From the NCBI RefSeq assembly GCF_030812315.1, contig NZ_JAUSSM010000008.1, positions 1 to 64,000 of the forward strand: DNA of 64,000 nt, read 5' to 3'. Numbering within the stretch: the stretch's first letter is position 1; every line of letters starts with the position of its first letter. This DNA comes from Arthrobacter oryzae. GTDB lineage: Bacteria; Actinomycetota; Actinomycetes; Actinomycetales; Micrococcaceae. The notes beneath the pieces were generated by a model. It was not told where the DNA came from, ran no database searches, and saw only the letters and a program-made list of their open reading frames with translations. Made by a program: the position numbers and the translations under genes. This document shows, piece by piece, positions 27,599 through 36,288 of this stretch.

Positions 27599-28311
27599 TG
27601 ACACAGGAACTCATCGATACCGTGCCCATGCTTCGCCAGGGCAGGCCGCTGGTTGTCGCCATCGACGGCCCCTCCGGGTCCGGAAAATCCAGCGTCAGCC
27701 GCGAAGTGGCACGCCGCCTGCGCCTCGCCTACCTGGACACCGGCGCCATGTATCGCGCCCTGACCTGGTACTGCCTGGACAACGGCATTGACCTGGACGA
27801 CGCCGCCGCCATCGAGCAGGCTTCCGAGGACCTGCCGCTGGAAGTCAGCACCTCCCCGAACGAGGAATACGTACGTGTCGGCGGCACCGACGTCACCCAG
27901 GCCATCCGGGAACCGGCCATCTCCTCGGCCGTCAGTGCCATCGCCACCACCCTTGGTGCGCGGAAGGAACTGGTGCGCCGGCAGCGTGAGCTGATCGAGA
28001 TCCACCACCGCCGCATCGTGGTGGAAGGACGCGACATCACCACCGTCGTCGCTCCCGGTGCGGAGGTCCGGATGCTGCTGACCGCCAGCGAGGAGGCCCG
28101 GCTTCGCCGCAGGGGCGTCCAGCTGGGCGGCACGCAGAGCGCGGAACAGCTGGCGGCCCAGGTCACCCAGCGCGACGCCAAGGACTCGACCGTAGTGAAC
28201 TTCACCACGGCGGCGGATGGCGTTGTCACCCTGGATTCTTCAGATCTCGACTTCGACGGCACAGTTGACGCGGCCCTGGGCATAGTCAACAAGGTCGTTA
28301 ACCGTGGCTGA
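27598..28311 (+). CDS. cmk: Cytidylate kinase
   Basis: 237 residues from ATG 27598. The P-loop GPSGSGKSS lies near residue 22, YLDTGAMYRALTWY is the CMP-binding segment, and EGRDITTVV and RDAKDST complete the NMP-kinase hallmarks. It phosphorylates CMP/dCMP. Coupled to tyrA upstream and to an acyltransferase gene downstream by an eight-base overlap. Confidence 0.95.
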   Translation: MTQELIDTVPMLRQGRPLVVAIDGPSGSGKSSVSREVARRLRLAYLDTGAMYRALTWYCLDNGIDLDDAAAIEQASEDLPLEVSTSPNEEYVRVGGTDVTQAIREPAISSAVSAIATTLGARKELVRRQRELIEIHHRRIVVEGRDITTVVAPGAEVRMLLTASEEARLRRRGVQLGGTQSAEQLAAQVTQRDAKDSTVVNFTTAADGVVTLDSSDLDFDGTVDAALGIVNKVVNRG

Positions 28312-29059
28312 CGCCGCAGGGCGCCCGTCGCGCCCGTTCGCCACGGGCGCTTCCGTCCTTCCAGGCGCCTGGACCATGGCCTGGAGCCGCCCGGTCGGCT
28401 GGTTCCTGGACCACGTTATCTACCGGACAACAATCCACGGACGGGAAAACGTTCCCACCGGAGGTCCCGTGATCTTCGCAGGGAACCACATCAGTTTCCT
28501 GGACGGGCCGGTCATGTTCGGCGCATCACCGCGCCCCATGCACATCCTGGTCAAAAAGGAGATGTTCAAGGGGTTCCTGGGGCTGGTGCTCAAGGGCTCG
28601 GGTCAACTTCCGGTAGACCGGTCCGGCGACCGCGCCGCGCTGCATTTAAGTAAGAACACGCTCGACGCCGGGCGGTGCGTCGGTATCCTCCCGGAAGGAA
28701 CCCGGGGGAGCGGCGAGGCGTCCACCATCAACAACGGGGTGGCCTGGCTCGCCCTGAACTCCGGGGCGACCGTAGTTCCCGTTGCGATCCTGGGCACCAG
28801 GATCACCGGTGAGCACCTCGACGCCGTTCCCCGGCCGGGCCGGAGGCTGCACGTCAGTTTCGGCGAGGCCGTGGCAGTAGGCCGCAGGCCCGGCGAGACA
28901 GGCCGTGCTTCAATGGACAGGGCGGGAAACGAGATCCGCGCTGCTCTGGCACGGCATGTCCAGCAAACAATTCAATTCAGCGGGCAGGCTTTGCCCGGCG
29001 CGGATTCCCCGCAAGAACGTCATGAAGAAGTAGCCGGGACGCCGGCAGATCACCACTAA
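28304..29059 (+). CDS. 1-acyl-sn-glycerol-3-phosphate acyltransferase-like (PlsC family)
   Basis: 251 residues from GTG 28304. NHISFLDG is the HX4D catalytic motif, and PEGTRGSGE is the phosphate-binding motif. It is expected at the membrane acylating lysophosphatidate, though some homologues use other acceptors. It is translationally coupled between cmk and der. A second, clearly different PlsC homologue lies at 45098. Confidence 0.88.
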   Translation: MADAAGRPSRPFATGASVLPGAWTMAWSRPVGWFLDHVIYRTTIHGRENVPTGGPVIFAGNHISFLDGPVMFGASPRPMHILVKKEMFKGFLGLVLKGSGQLPVDRSGDRAALHLSKNTLDAGRCVGILPEGTRGSGEASTINNGVAWLALNSGATVVPVAILGTRITGEHLDAVPRPGRRLHVSFGEAVAVGRRPGETGRASMDRAGNEIRAALARHVQQTIQFSGQALPGADSPQERHEEVAGTPADHH

Positions 29060-29069
29060 GGAAAGTGCA

Positions 29070-30620
29070 ATGAGCGATACGACTCAAACCTCCGGCAAAT
29101 TTGGCGCCGGCGAAGACGAATACACGCCCACCGGCACGGACCAGGTGGCAGAGCATCTTGCTGCCCTGGACGATGACGAGGCGGAGCTTCGTGCTGCCTC
29201 CCTCCGGGCAGGCCTGGACGACTACGAACTGGACGAGGAAGACGCCGCCCTCCTGAGCGGCGACTATGACGACCAGGACTTCGACGGCCCGGTCAAACTG
29301 GATCCCGTCCTGGCCATCATCGGCCGGCCAAACGTGGGCAAGTCCACCCTGGTGAACCGTATCCTCGGACGCCGTGAAGCCGTGGTGGAAGACACGCCCG
29401 GCGTCACGCGTGACCGTGTTATGTACTCGGCCACCTGGAACGGCCGGAACTTCACTGTCGTCGACACCGGCGGCTGGGAGCACGATGCCCGCGGCATCCA
29501 CGCCCGCGTAGCCGAGCAGGCCGAGATGGCCGTGGAGCTTGCCGACGCCGTGCTGTTCGTCGTTGACTCCGCCGTCGGCGCTACCGCCACGGACGAAGCC
29601 GTCGTGAAGATGCTCCGCAAGAGCAAGAAGCCGGTCATCATGGTGGCCAACAAAGTGGACGACTTCGCCCAGGAAGCTGATTCGGCCACCCTGTGGGGCC
29701 TCGGCTTCGGCGAGCCGTACCCGGTGTCGGCACTGCACGGCCGGGGCGTCGCCGACCTCCTGGACCACGTGATGGACACTCTGCCCGAGTTCTCCACGAT
29801 CGAAGGCCTGGAACGCTCCGGCGGTCCTCGCCGCATCGCCCTGATCGGGCGTCCCAACGTCGGCAAGTCGTCGCTGCTGAACAAACTGGCCGGTTCCGAG
29901 CGCGTCGTGGTGGACAACACCGCAGGCACCACGCGCGACCCGGTCGATGAGTTCATCGAGTTGGGCGGACGCACCTGGCGCTTCGTTGATACCGCAGGCA
30001 TCCGCCGGCGCCAGCACATGGCACAGGGCGCAGACTTCTACGCCTCACTGCGGACCCAGAGCGCCCTCGAAAAGGCGGAGGTCGCCGTCGTGCTCCTCGC
30101 CGTGGACGAAGTGCTCAGCGAGCAGGACGTCCGCATCCTGCAGCTGGCCATCGAATCCGGCCGCGCATTGGTTCTCGCATTCAACAAGTGGGACCTGCTG
30201 GACGATGAACGCCGCACTTACCTCGAGCGTGAAATCGAGCAGGACCTGGCCCACGTGGCCTGGGCGCCGAGGGTCAACATTTCGGCGCTGACCGGCTGGC
30301 ACAAGGACCGTTTGGTTCCTGCCCTGGATACTGCACTGGAAAGCTGGGACAAGCGCATCCCCACCGGCCGCCTGAACGCGTTCCTCGGCGAACTCGTAGC
30401 AGCCCACCCGCACCCGGTCCGCGGCGGCAAGCAGCCCCGCATCCTGTTCGGCACCCAGGCCTCCAGCCGCCCGCCGAAGTTCGTGCTGTTCACCACCGGA
30501 TTCCTGGACCCGGGTTACCGCCGCTTCATCACCCGTCGGCTCCGCGAAACCTTCGGTTTCGAGGGCACGCCCATCGAGGTCAACATGCGTGTCCGCGAAA
30601 AGCGGGGCAAGAACCGTTAA
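29070..30620 (+). CDS. der: Ribosome-associated GTPase Der (EngA)
   Basis: 516 residues. Two tandem GTPase domains each begin with GRPNVGKS (about 85-92 and 261-268), and a KH-like C-terminal domain ends in REKRGKNR. Der is needed for 50S assembly. An acidic N-terminal extension of about 75 residues precedes the first G domain, as in other actinobacteria. It ends the operon; a CGTGACAC/GTGTCACG hairpin at 30638-30660 follows. Confidence 0.95.
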   Translation: MSDTTQTSGKFGAGEDEYTPTGTDQVAEHLAALDDDEAELRAASLRAGLDDYELDEEDAALLSGDYDDQDFDGPVKLDPVLAIIGRPNVGKSTLVNRILGRREAVVEDTPGVTRDRVMYSATWNGRNFTVVDTGGWEHDARGIHARVAEQAEMAVELADAVLFVVDSAVGATATDEAVVKMLRKSKKPVIMVANKVDDFAQEADSATLWGLGFGEPYPVSALHGRGVADLLDHVMDTLPEFSTIEGLERSGGPRRIALIGRPNVGKSSLLNKLAGSERVVVDNTAGTTRDPVDEFIELGGRTWRFVDTAGIRRRQHMAQGADFYASLRTQSALEKAEVAVVLLAVDEVLSEQDVRILQLAIESGRALVLAFNKWDLLDDERRTYLEREIEQDLAHVAWAPRVNISALTGWHKDRLVPALDTALESWDKRIPTGRLNAFLGELVAAHPHPVRGGKQPRILFGTQASSRPPKFVLFTTGFLDPGYRRFITRRLRETFGFEGTPIEVNMRVREKRGKNR

Positions 30621-30637
30621 ATCCGACACACCTTGCC

Positions 30638-30660
30638 CGTGACACCCGCAAAGTGTCACG
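30638..30660. terminator. Perfect 8-bp inverted repeat after der
   Basis: CGTGACAC (30638-30645) and GTGTCACG (30653-30660) flank a 7-nt loop. There is no T-run, so it may be an atypical terminator or an operator upstream of the tRNA gene. A TAAGCT at 30680-30685 is a possible tRNA -10 box. Confidence 0.4.
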
Positions 30661-30769
30661 AGCACCCTCCGGAATCGTGTAAGCTTTTGGAGGTGGTTCG
30701 GCCGGACTGCTGAGGTGAAAATCCCGGGGTAACCCAGGAACAAACCGAGGCGGAGAACGGCGGAACTAA

Positions 30770-30846
<77 letters not shown>

Positions 30847-30851
30847 AAGAA

Positions 30852-30896
30852 ACCGCCCCATCACCGGGAAGTATCCCGGCGGTGGGGCGGTTTTTC
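30852..30896. terminator. Strong terminator after tRNA-Pro
   Basis: A 17-bp stem (30852-30868 with 30875-30891, one mismatch and one wobble) around AAGTAT is followed by TTTTT. The minus-strand glycosylase gene ends just downstream, so it may work both ways. Confidence 0.9.
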
Positions 30897-30917
30897 TTTG
30901 TGCCGCTTTTTGCGCCC

Positions 30918-31808
30918 CTACTTCAGGAAACGCGAGGTCCGCCGGTCGGCGAGGATCTTGCCGCCCGTCTGGCATGTAGGGCAGTATTGCAGGGCCCTGT
31001 CGGCGAAGGACACTTCCCTGACCGTGTCCCCACAGACCGGGCAGGGCTGCCCATTCCGGCCGTGGACCCGCATCGTGCTCCGCTTCGCGTCCTTCAGTTC
31101 GTTCGGCGCCTTTCCCACGGCGTCTGCCACGGCGGCACCGAGGACACTGTGGATGGAGTCGTAGAGGACGCGGACGGTGTCGGGGTCCAGTGACTTTGCG
31201 ATGGCGAAGGGGGAGATCCGGGCCGCGTGGAGGATTTCGTCGCTGTAGGCGTTGCCGATCCCGGCCATTACCCCCTGATTGCGTAACAGTCCCTTAATTT
31301 GCTGGGAGCTGTCGGAAAGAATTCCGGCGAACGCATCGAACCCGAAGGAATCGCCCAACGGATCGGGACCCAGGCTGGCGATCCCCGGGACTTCCGCGGG
31401 ATCCCTGACCACGTACAGCGCAAGACTCTTTTTTGTGCCGGCCTCGGTCAGGTCGATCCCGAGATGGGTCTCGCCGCTGTCGGTTTCCGGGCTGTTCCTG
31501 GCGAACTCCAGCCGCGCGGCGATGTACCCCTTGCCGCGGGGCAGCACGGCATTCGAGGGCGACTCTATATACCGCAGCCAGCCGGCCTTGGCCAGATGGA
31601 ACGCCAGGTAGATTCCACCGGTGTCCAGGATGATGAATTTCCCCTGGCGCTGGACTTCGGTGATGGTCCGGCCCTCCAGGGCCGTGTACGGGGGATCCGC
31701 CGTCTTGAGGACAGCAAACGAGACGATCTGGATTTTCGTCAGCACGGCTCCGCGAAGCTGGGTGCCCAGGAAAGCGCTCAGCCCGGCCACTTCGGGAAGT
31801 TCTGGCAT
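30918..31808 (-). CDS. Fpg/Nei-family DNA glycosylase
   Basis: 296 residues from ATG 31808, giving the required N-terminal Met-Pro-Glu (MPELPEVAGL) whose processed Pro is the nucleophile. A helix-two-turn-helix and a C-terminal zinc finger CPVC...CPTC are present. It excises oxidised bases and nicks abasic sites. Whether MutM/Fpg or Nei specificity applies cannot be settled; the extended loops (RNSPETDSGE) suggest an actinobacterial Nei-like clade. Confidence 0.88.
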   Translation of the reverse strand: MPELPEVAGLSAFLGTQLRGAVLTKIQIVSFAVLKTADPPYTALEGRTITEVQRQGKFIILDTGGIYLAFHLAKAGWLRYIESPSNAVLPRGKGYIAARLEFARNSPETDSGETHLGIDLTEAGTKKSLALYVVRDPAEVPGIASLGPDPLGDSFGFDAFAGILSDSSQQIKGLLRNQGVMAGIGNAYSDEILHAARISPFAIAKSLDPDTVRVLYDSIHSVLGAAVADAVGKAPNELKDAKRSTMRVHGRNGQPCPVCGDTVREVSFADRALQYCPTCQTGGKILADRRTSRFLK

Positions 31809-31903
31809 GTCACCACTGTGCCACAAGGGTCCGACAGGGTGCTCCCTGCCGCGGCAGTTGATATGCATATACTTTCAGCGGCGGCTTGTTCTGCAGACCT
31901 CCG

Positions 31904-31930
31904 TTGACATTGCTGATTGACCGATAGTCC
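31904..31930 (+). promoter_or_regulatory. Candidate gcvH promoter
   Basis: TTGACA (31904-31909) and TAGTCC (31925-31930) with a short 15-bp spacer. The palindrome ATATGCATAT at 31861-31870 lies upstream in the region shared with the divergent glycosylase gene. Confidence 0.35.
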
Positions 31931-31955
31931 TGGTTGACCCGATGAAAGGCCCCTG

Positions 31956-32342
31956 ATGAGCAACATTCCCGAAGACCTGTCCTACACTGCCGAACACGAG
32001 TGGGTTACCGCACCGAACTCCGATGGCGTGGTGCGCGTCGGCATCACCGATTTCGCCCAGGATGCCCTGGGTGACGTCGTCTACGCCCAGATGCCCGAAG
32101 TGGGCACGAAGGTGACCGCGAACGACGTCGTGGGCGAGGTGGAGTCCACCAAGAGCGTGAGTGATATCTATGCTCCCGTATCCGGCGAAGTGGTTGCCCG
32201 GAACGAAGCGCTGGACACCGATTCGGCTCTCATCAACAGCGATCCCTACGGTGAGGGCTGGCTGATTGAAGTCAAGCTTGCAGAGGCTGACGCAGTGGAG
32301 TCCCTGCTCAGTGCATCGGAGTACGAACAACAGGTAGGCTAA
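31956..32342 (+). CDS. gcvH: Glycine cleavage system H protein
   Basis: 128 residues, a single lipoyl domain. The lipoylated lysine is K66 in VESTKSVSD. H protein shuttles the methylamine group between GcvP, GcvT and Lpd. gcvP and gcvT are not nearby; instead it heads the conserved gcvH-garA-merR-DUF151-merR neighbourhood (Rv1826-Rv1830 in Mtb), which hints that its partner role may be as lipoyl carrier or regulatory link to central metabolism. Confidence 0.95.
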   Translation: MSNIPEDLSYTAEHEWVTAPNSDGVVRVGITDFAQDALGDVVYAQMPEVGTKVTANDVVGEVESTKSVSDIYAPVSGEVVARNEALDTDSALINSDPYGEGWLIEVKLAEADAVESLLSASEYEQQVG

Positions 32343-32359
32343 AGACAACCGGCATGGAG

Positions 32360-32389
32360 GTCCGGCTGTTAAGCCATTAACAGCCGGAC
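32360..32389. terminator. Perfect 13-bp inverted repeat between gcvH and garA
   Basis: GTCCGGCTGTTAA (32360-32372) and TTAACAGCCGGAC (32377-32389) flank the loop GCCA. No U-tract follows, so this could be a U-less terminator, an mRNA processing or stability hairpin, or a protein-binding dyad. Confidence 0.6.
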
Positions 32390-32474
32390 GACACGCCGTA
32401 ACCGGATCTGCCAGGCTTTTCCGGAGGCACGCGTTGTTTGCAGGGGGACATCTGCAACGGAAGAGGAGGAATCC

Positions 32475-32951
32475 ATGGTTGGTCACGAGAATAACCACAG
32501 CAGTGGTGATTACGGCACGAGCGGAGTGAAGGCTTCGGAGACCACCTCGATCCACCTCACGCCAATCCGTGACGAGCCGATCATCGAGCCCAGGCTGTCG
32601 CGGGAGGAGCGGGTTGCCGTCGAGGCGCTTCCGTTCGGTTCGGCACTCCTGGTTGCCCACAGCGGACCCAACGCGGGCGCACGCTTCCTGCTGGACTCGG
32701 ACGTCACCACGGCCGGCCGCCACCCTGACGCGGACATCTTCCTTGACGACGTCACTGTGTCCCGCCGCCACGTCGAATTCCGCCGCACGGCCCGCAGCTT
32801 CGAGGTCGTTGACACCGGCAGCCTCAACGGAACCTACGTCAATCACGACCGCGTGGACAGCGTGGAACTCAGGTCCGGGAATGAAGTCCAGATCGGCAAG
32901 TTCCGGCTTACTTTCTACCTCAGCCCTGCCCGCGCAGCAGGCAACGTCTGA
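32475..32951 (+). CDS. garA: FHA-domain regulator GarA/OdhI
   Basis: 158 residues; GAGGAGG precedes ATG. The N-terminal tail carries the kinase motif E22-T23-T24-S25, and the FHA fold (about 65-150) carries GRHPDADIFLDDVTVSRRH and NGTYVN. In Mtb and Corynebacterium, PknG/PknB phosphorylation of the tandem Thr pair makes the tail bind its own FHA domain and release 2-oxoglutarate dehydrogenase. Context and motif together make this assignment firm. Confidence 0.93.
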   Translation: MVGHENNHSSGDYGTSGVKASETTSIHLTPIRDEPIIEPRLSREERVAVEALPFGSALLVAHSGPNAGARFLLDSDVTTAGRHPDADIFLDDVTVSRRHVEFRRTARSFEVVDTGSLNGTYVNHDRVDSVELRSGNEVQIGKFRLTFYLSPARAAGNV

Positions 32952-32968
32952 TTCCGGGGTAGTTGCCT

Positions 32969-33691
32969 GTGGCACTGGCACAACCGGAACGGCGCGGACC
33001 CCAGGTCCTGAACATCGGGGAAGTACTCGCGCAGCTGAGCGACGACTTTCCGGGAATGACCGCGTCCAAAATCAGGTTCCTGGAGGAAAAGGGACTGATC
33101 AACCCGCAACGCACCCCCGCCGGCTACCGGCAGTACGCGGACACGGACGTTGAGCGGCTTCGTTTCGTCCTCGCCCTTCAGCGGGACCAGTATCTTCCGC
33201 TGAAGGTCATCAAGGACTATCTCGACGCCATCGACCGCGGCGAACGGCCGGAGAATCTGCCGCCTGGTGTCACGGTGTCACCCCGGATCGTTTCCGACGA
33301 GCTCGCCACCGAGCTGCAGAACAAAGTGCGCAGGCTGAGCGAGGAGCAACTACGGGCCGAATCCGGCGCCAGTGTGCCGCTGCTGCAGTCCCTGCTCGAC
33401 TTCGGCCTGATCGGCCATGTCAACGGGAAGTTCGACGAGCACGCCCTGCAGGTGGCCCGCGCGTGTGTTCAGCTGGAAAGCCACGGCCTCGAACCGCGGC
33501 ACTTGCGGCCGTTCCAGGCCGCCGCGGAACGGGAGTTCGGGCTGGTGGAGCGGGCTGTAGCGCCGCTGACCTCCCGCAAAGATGCTGCATCCCATGCCCG
33601 GGCAGCCGAGGCAGCCCGGGAAATCAGCGATCTGTGCCTGACGCTGCACCGCGCCCTGGTGCAAGACCGTATTTCGCGAATGGACATCTGA
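32969..33691 (+). CDS. ftsR: MerR-family regulator, FtsR/Rv1828 type
   Basis: 240 residues from GTG 32969, nine bases after GGGG; a TTG at 32963 is too close to it. The MerR wing-HTH (about 15-85, TASKIRFLEEKGLINPQRTP) is followed by a helical domain rather than a metal-binding loop. The Corynebacterium homologue FtsR activates ftsZ. The gene lies between garA and the DUF151 gene exactly as Rv1828. Target genes here are not proven. Confidence 0.82.
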   Translation: MALAQPERRGPQVLNIGEVLAQLSDDFPGMTASKIRFLEEKGLINPQRTPAGYRQYADTDVERLRFVLALQRDQYLPLKVIKDYLDAIDRGERPENLPPGVTVSPRIVSDELATELQNKVRRLSEEQLRAESGASVPLLQSLLDFGLIGHVNGKFDEHALQVARACVQLESHGLEPRHLRPFQAAAEREFGLVERAVAPLTSRKDAASHARAAEAAREISDLCLTLHRALVQDRISRMDI

Positions 33692-34194
33692 TGATTGAAG
33701 TGGAGATCGTGGGTGTGAGGATCGAGCTGCCCTCGAACCAGCCGCTGGTACTGCTGCGGGAGATCCACGGGGAACGGCATGTGCCCATCTGGATCGGCAC
33801 CCCCGAAGCCAGCGCCATTGCGCTTGCCCAGCAGGGTGTGGTGCCGCCGCGGCCCATGACGCACGACCTCCTGATCGACGTCGTCGAGTCCTTGGGCCAT
33901 TCGATCGTCAGCGTGAACATCGTTGCGGTTGAAGACAACATCTTTTACGGCCAGCTGCAGTTTGACGACGGCACCACCGTGAGTTCCAGGGCCTCGGACG
34001 CCCTGGCGCTGGCACTGCGGGCCAAATGCCGCATCTGGTGTGCGGATTCGGTCATGGATGAAGCCGGTGTACGGATCACCGAGCACGACGAAGGCGAGGA
34101 TACCGAGCCTGGTCCCACGGTGGACGAGGAGCGCGAACTGCGGCGCTTCCGGGAGTTCCTGGATGACGTTGAGCCGGAAGATTTCGACGGCTGA
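33691..34194 (+). CDS. DUF151 (bifunctional nuclease) family protein
   Basis: 167 residues from ATG 33691, overlapping the upstream stop (ATGA). The DUF151 core VGVRIELPSNQPLVLLREIH and IWIGTPEASAIAL is clear, as is the conserved SRASDALALALR. Plant members show nuclease activity in vitro, but the bacterial role is unknown. The tail is acidic. It is Rv1829-like and translationally coupled to ftsR. Confidence 0.88.
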   Translation: MIEVEIVGVRIELPSNQPLVLLREIHGERHVPIWIGTPEASAIALAQQGVVPPRPMTHDLLIDVVESLGHSIVSVNIVAVEDNIFYGQLQFDDGTTVSSRASDALALALRAKCRIWCADSVMDEAGVRITEHDEGEDTEPGPTVDEERELRRFREFLDDVEPEDFDG

Positions 34195-34200
34195 GATCAC

Positions 34201-34218
34201 GTTAAGGTTAAAGTTGAG
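34201..34218 (+). promoter_or_regulatory. Three tandem GTTRA-hexamers upstream of the second merR
   Basis: GTTAAG, GTTAAA and GTTGAG follow each other without gap. They lie about 42 bp upstream of the predicted -35 and may form a direct-repeat regulator site. Confidence 0.35.
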
Positions 34219-34259
34219 GCTGAAAGTTTCGACACGCCCCCCGGAAGGGGCCAACGTCT

Positions 34260-34288
34260 TTGACCTTGGGGCGCGGCAGGCCTAACGT
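34260..34288 (+). promoter_or_regulatory. Promoter of the second merR gene
   Basis: TTGACC (34260-34265) and TAACGT (34283-34288) with an ideal 17-bp spacer; predicted leader about 140 nt. Confidence 0.55.
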
Positions 34289-34435
34289 CGAAGGTATCAA
34301 GTTCCCATTGCATACAACAGCCGCGCAAGTCACACTGGAATGTGCAGCCACGGCTGAATTACACGGATGATTTTCAGATCTGTGATCGCTGTTGCTGCAA
34401 CTTCCTTAGGGGAGCAAACGACGAGGAGGGTCCAC

Positions 34436-35032
34436 GTGAGTCCGAAAGGCGAAGCAGGCGAGCTAAAGCAGGCTTCAACGGCAGGCGTAGCCCTGCCCGC
34501 GAGTGGTGCCCAGGGCCTCCTCTTCACGGAAGACCTGCCCGTCCTGGACGAGGACGCAGGTTACCGCGGACCGACCGCCTGCAAGGCCGCAGGCATCACC
34601 TACCGCCAGCTCGACTACTGGGCCCGCACCGGTCTGGTAGAGCCTGCCGTGCGCGGTGCAGCCGGCTCCGGCTCGCAGCGCCTCTACGGCTTCCGCGACA
34701 TCCTGGTGCTGAAAGTGGTCAAGCGGCTCCTGGACACCGGAGTCTCGCTGCAGCAGATCCGTTCTGCCGTGGAGCATCTGCGCGAACGCGGCGTTGAAGA
34801 CCTCGCCCAAATCACCCTCATGAGCGACGGCGCAAGCGTTTACGAATGCACGTCCGCGGATGAGGTCATAGATCTGGTCCAGGGCGGCCAGGGCGTCTTT
34901 GGAATCGCTGTCGGCCGCGTGTGGCGTGAAGTGGAAGGCAGCCTCGCGGCGCTTCCCAGCGAGCACGCCGTCGAACAGTCCTTTCCGGACGATGAACTCA
35001 GCAAGCGCAGGGCAGCCCGCAAGATCGGCTGA
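34436..35032 (+). CDS. MerR-family regulator (Rv1830-like)
   Basis: 198 residues from GTG 34436, chosen because GAGGAGG sits eight bases upstream. The HTH region (about 45-110, GITYRQLDYWARTGLVEP) fits the single-copy actinobacterial MerR group at Rv1830. No cysteine metal-binding loop is present. The gene has its own promoter, separating it from the ftsR-DUF151 pair. The ligand and targets are unknown. Confidence 0.85.
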   Translation: MSPKGEAGELKQASTAGVALPASGAQGLLFTEDLPVLDEDAGYRGPTACKAAGITYRQLDYWARTGLVEPAVRGAAGSGSQRLYGFRDILVLKVVKRLLDTGVSLQQIRSAVEHLRERGVEDLAQITLMSDGASVYECTSADEVIDLVQGGQGVFGIAVGRVWREVEGSLAALPSEHAVEQSFPDDELSKRRAARKIG

Positions 35033-35075
35033 CCAGCAACCGCCTGGCCAGGTGTCAGGTTGACCCGAACTCAAC

Positions 35076-35113
35076 AGAAAAGGCCGCCTTCCATCAGGAA
35101 GGCGGCCTTTTCT
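35076..35113. terminator. Bidirectional terminator between merR and the orphan parA
   Basis: A perfect 17-bp stem (35076-35092 with 35097-35113) has A-rich and T-rich outer ends, serving both convergent genes. Confidence 0.92.
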
Positions 35114-35142
35114 GCTGGTGTAGACCGGAGGGGAGTGGCCCG

Positions 35143-35979
35143 CTACCGCAGGCTGCGTGCCCGGACTGCCCCGGCGGAATCCACGCCGTTGGAGGCCATG
35201 AGGTTGTCGAGCAGCGTGTTGAACAGGCTGGCGGCATGCTTGGCCGAATCGCCCGGCCAGTGGTGCACCGAATGGGCCGCACCCTGGATTTGTTGCCAGT
35301 TCGCCTGCTCCGGGATGTGCGGCGCCAGCAGCAGTTCACCGAACATCGACTGCATCTCGGCCAGGCGGAAAGCGTGCTCGGACGAACCGGTGCGGACACG
35401 GTTCGCGATAATCCCGGCGGGTGAGAGGTTCGGGGCAAACTCCTGGCGGAACAGCTGGATGGCGCGCATGGTGCGCTCCGTGCCGGCTACCGAAAACAGT
35501 CCCGGCTCGGCAACGAGGGCCACCTTGTCGCTTGCCGACCACGCCATCCTGGTCAGCCCGTTCAGCGAGGGCGGGCAGTCGACAAGGATTAGCTGGTACT
35601 TGTCCGTGCCGGCCAGGACAGCCGACAGCCTGCGCAGGTCCCGGCGGCCGAGGTCCGGACGGTCATAGATGCCGGTGTACGCGGAACCGACGGCCACGTC
35701 CAGGACGGCGGGCCGGGCTCCGTTGTAGTTTTCGCGGGCCACCCAGCCGCTCGTGACGACGTTCTCCGCCAGGCGGGCACGGCGCGGGGACTTGAGCATC
35801 CTGCCGATATCCAGTTGCTCATCGGGCTGGACGCCCAGCGCCGTGCTGGCGTCCGCATGGGGATCAAGGTCCACCACGAGAGTGGGGATGCCGGCGGCCA
35901 GGGCCGCAGATGCCAATCCGGTGGTGACGGAAGTTTTGCCGACCCCGCCTTTGAGGCTGCTGATGCTGACTACTTGCAC
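35143..35979 (-). CDS. Orphan ParA/MinD-like ATPase
   Basis: 278 residues from GTG 35979 (an in-frame TTG at 35991 is an alternative). The deviant Walker A is SLKGGVGKTSVT, the A' motif lies in VVDLDPHADAS, and the Walker B-like segment is VDCPPSLNG. No ParB, MinE or membrane-targeting helix is evident. It differs clearly from the ParA at 22710. Members of this family position cell-envelope or chromosomal cargo; the cargo here is unknown. Confidence 0.82.
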   Translation of the reverse strand: MQVVSISSLKGGVGKTSVTTGLASAALAAGIPTLVVDLDPHADASTALGVQPDEQLDIGRMLKSPRRARLAENVVTSGWVARENYNGARPAVLDVAVGSAYTGIYDRPDLGRRDLRRLSAVLAGTDKYQLILVDCPPSLNGLTRMAWSASDKVALVAEPGLFSVAGTERTMRAIQLFRQEFAPNLSPAGIIANRVRTGSSEHAFRLAEMQSMFGELLLAPHIPEQANWQQIQGAAHSVHHWPGDSAKHAASLFNTLLDNLMASNGVDSAGAVRARSLR

Positions 35980-36288
35980 TTGAAAAACCAATACCTAACG
36001 CCGGTTGCCGTGTTGGGGTAGTGCCGGCTCCGGCTTGCCCGGAGCGGAGGGCGGGCTTGCGCCACCCCCAACTCATCATATGTTGCCGCGGTGGTGAATC
36101 CCGTTTCATTGGGCGTGTGTGCGGCGCATCCGGCAGGGTCCCGAAGGCCACGGCCAGCCCGGCCTGCCTATTCCGGGCTGCATGACGGATAATTCTGTGA
36201 TGGTCGACACAATGATTTGTGTTTCCCCGCGCCCGTCTTACACACTGTGACCACTTACCGATCACACCCGCAATGATGCAGGAGAAGT
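35980..36288. other. Intergenic region between orphan parA and pyc
   Basis: About 309 bp without a gene. It holds a 7-bp inverted repeat (GCTCCGG/CCGGAGC, 36027-36045) and a weak possible pyc promoter, TGCCTA (36165-36170) with GATAAT (36188-36193). AGGAGA precedes the pyc ATG. I see no riboswitch-like structure. Confidence 0.4.

Noticed and set aside
32343..32474. Glycine riboswitch near gcvH
   Set aside because: The perfect hairpin lies downstream of gcvH, and no tandem glycine-aptamer core is visible upstream of it.
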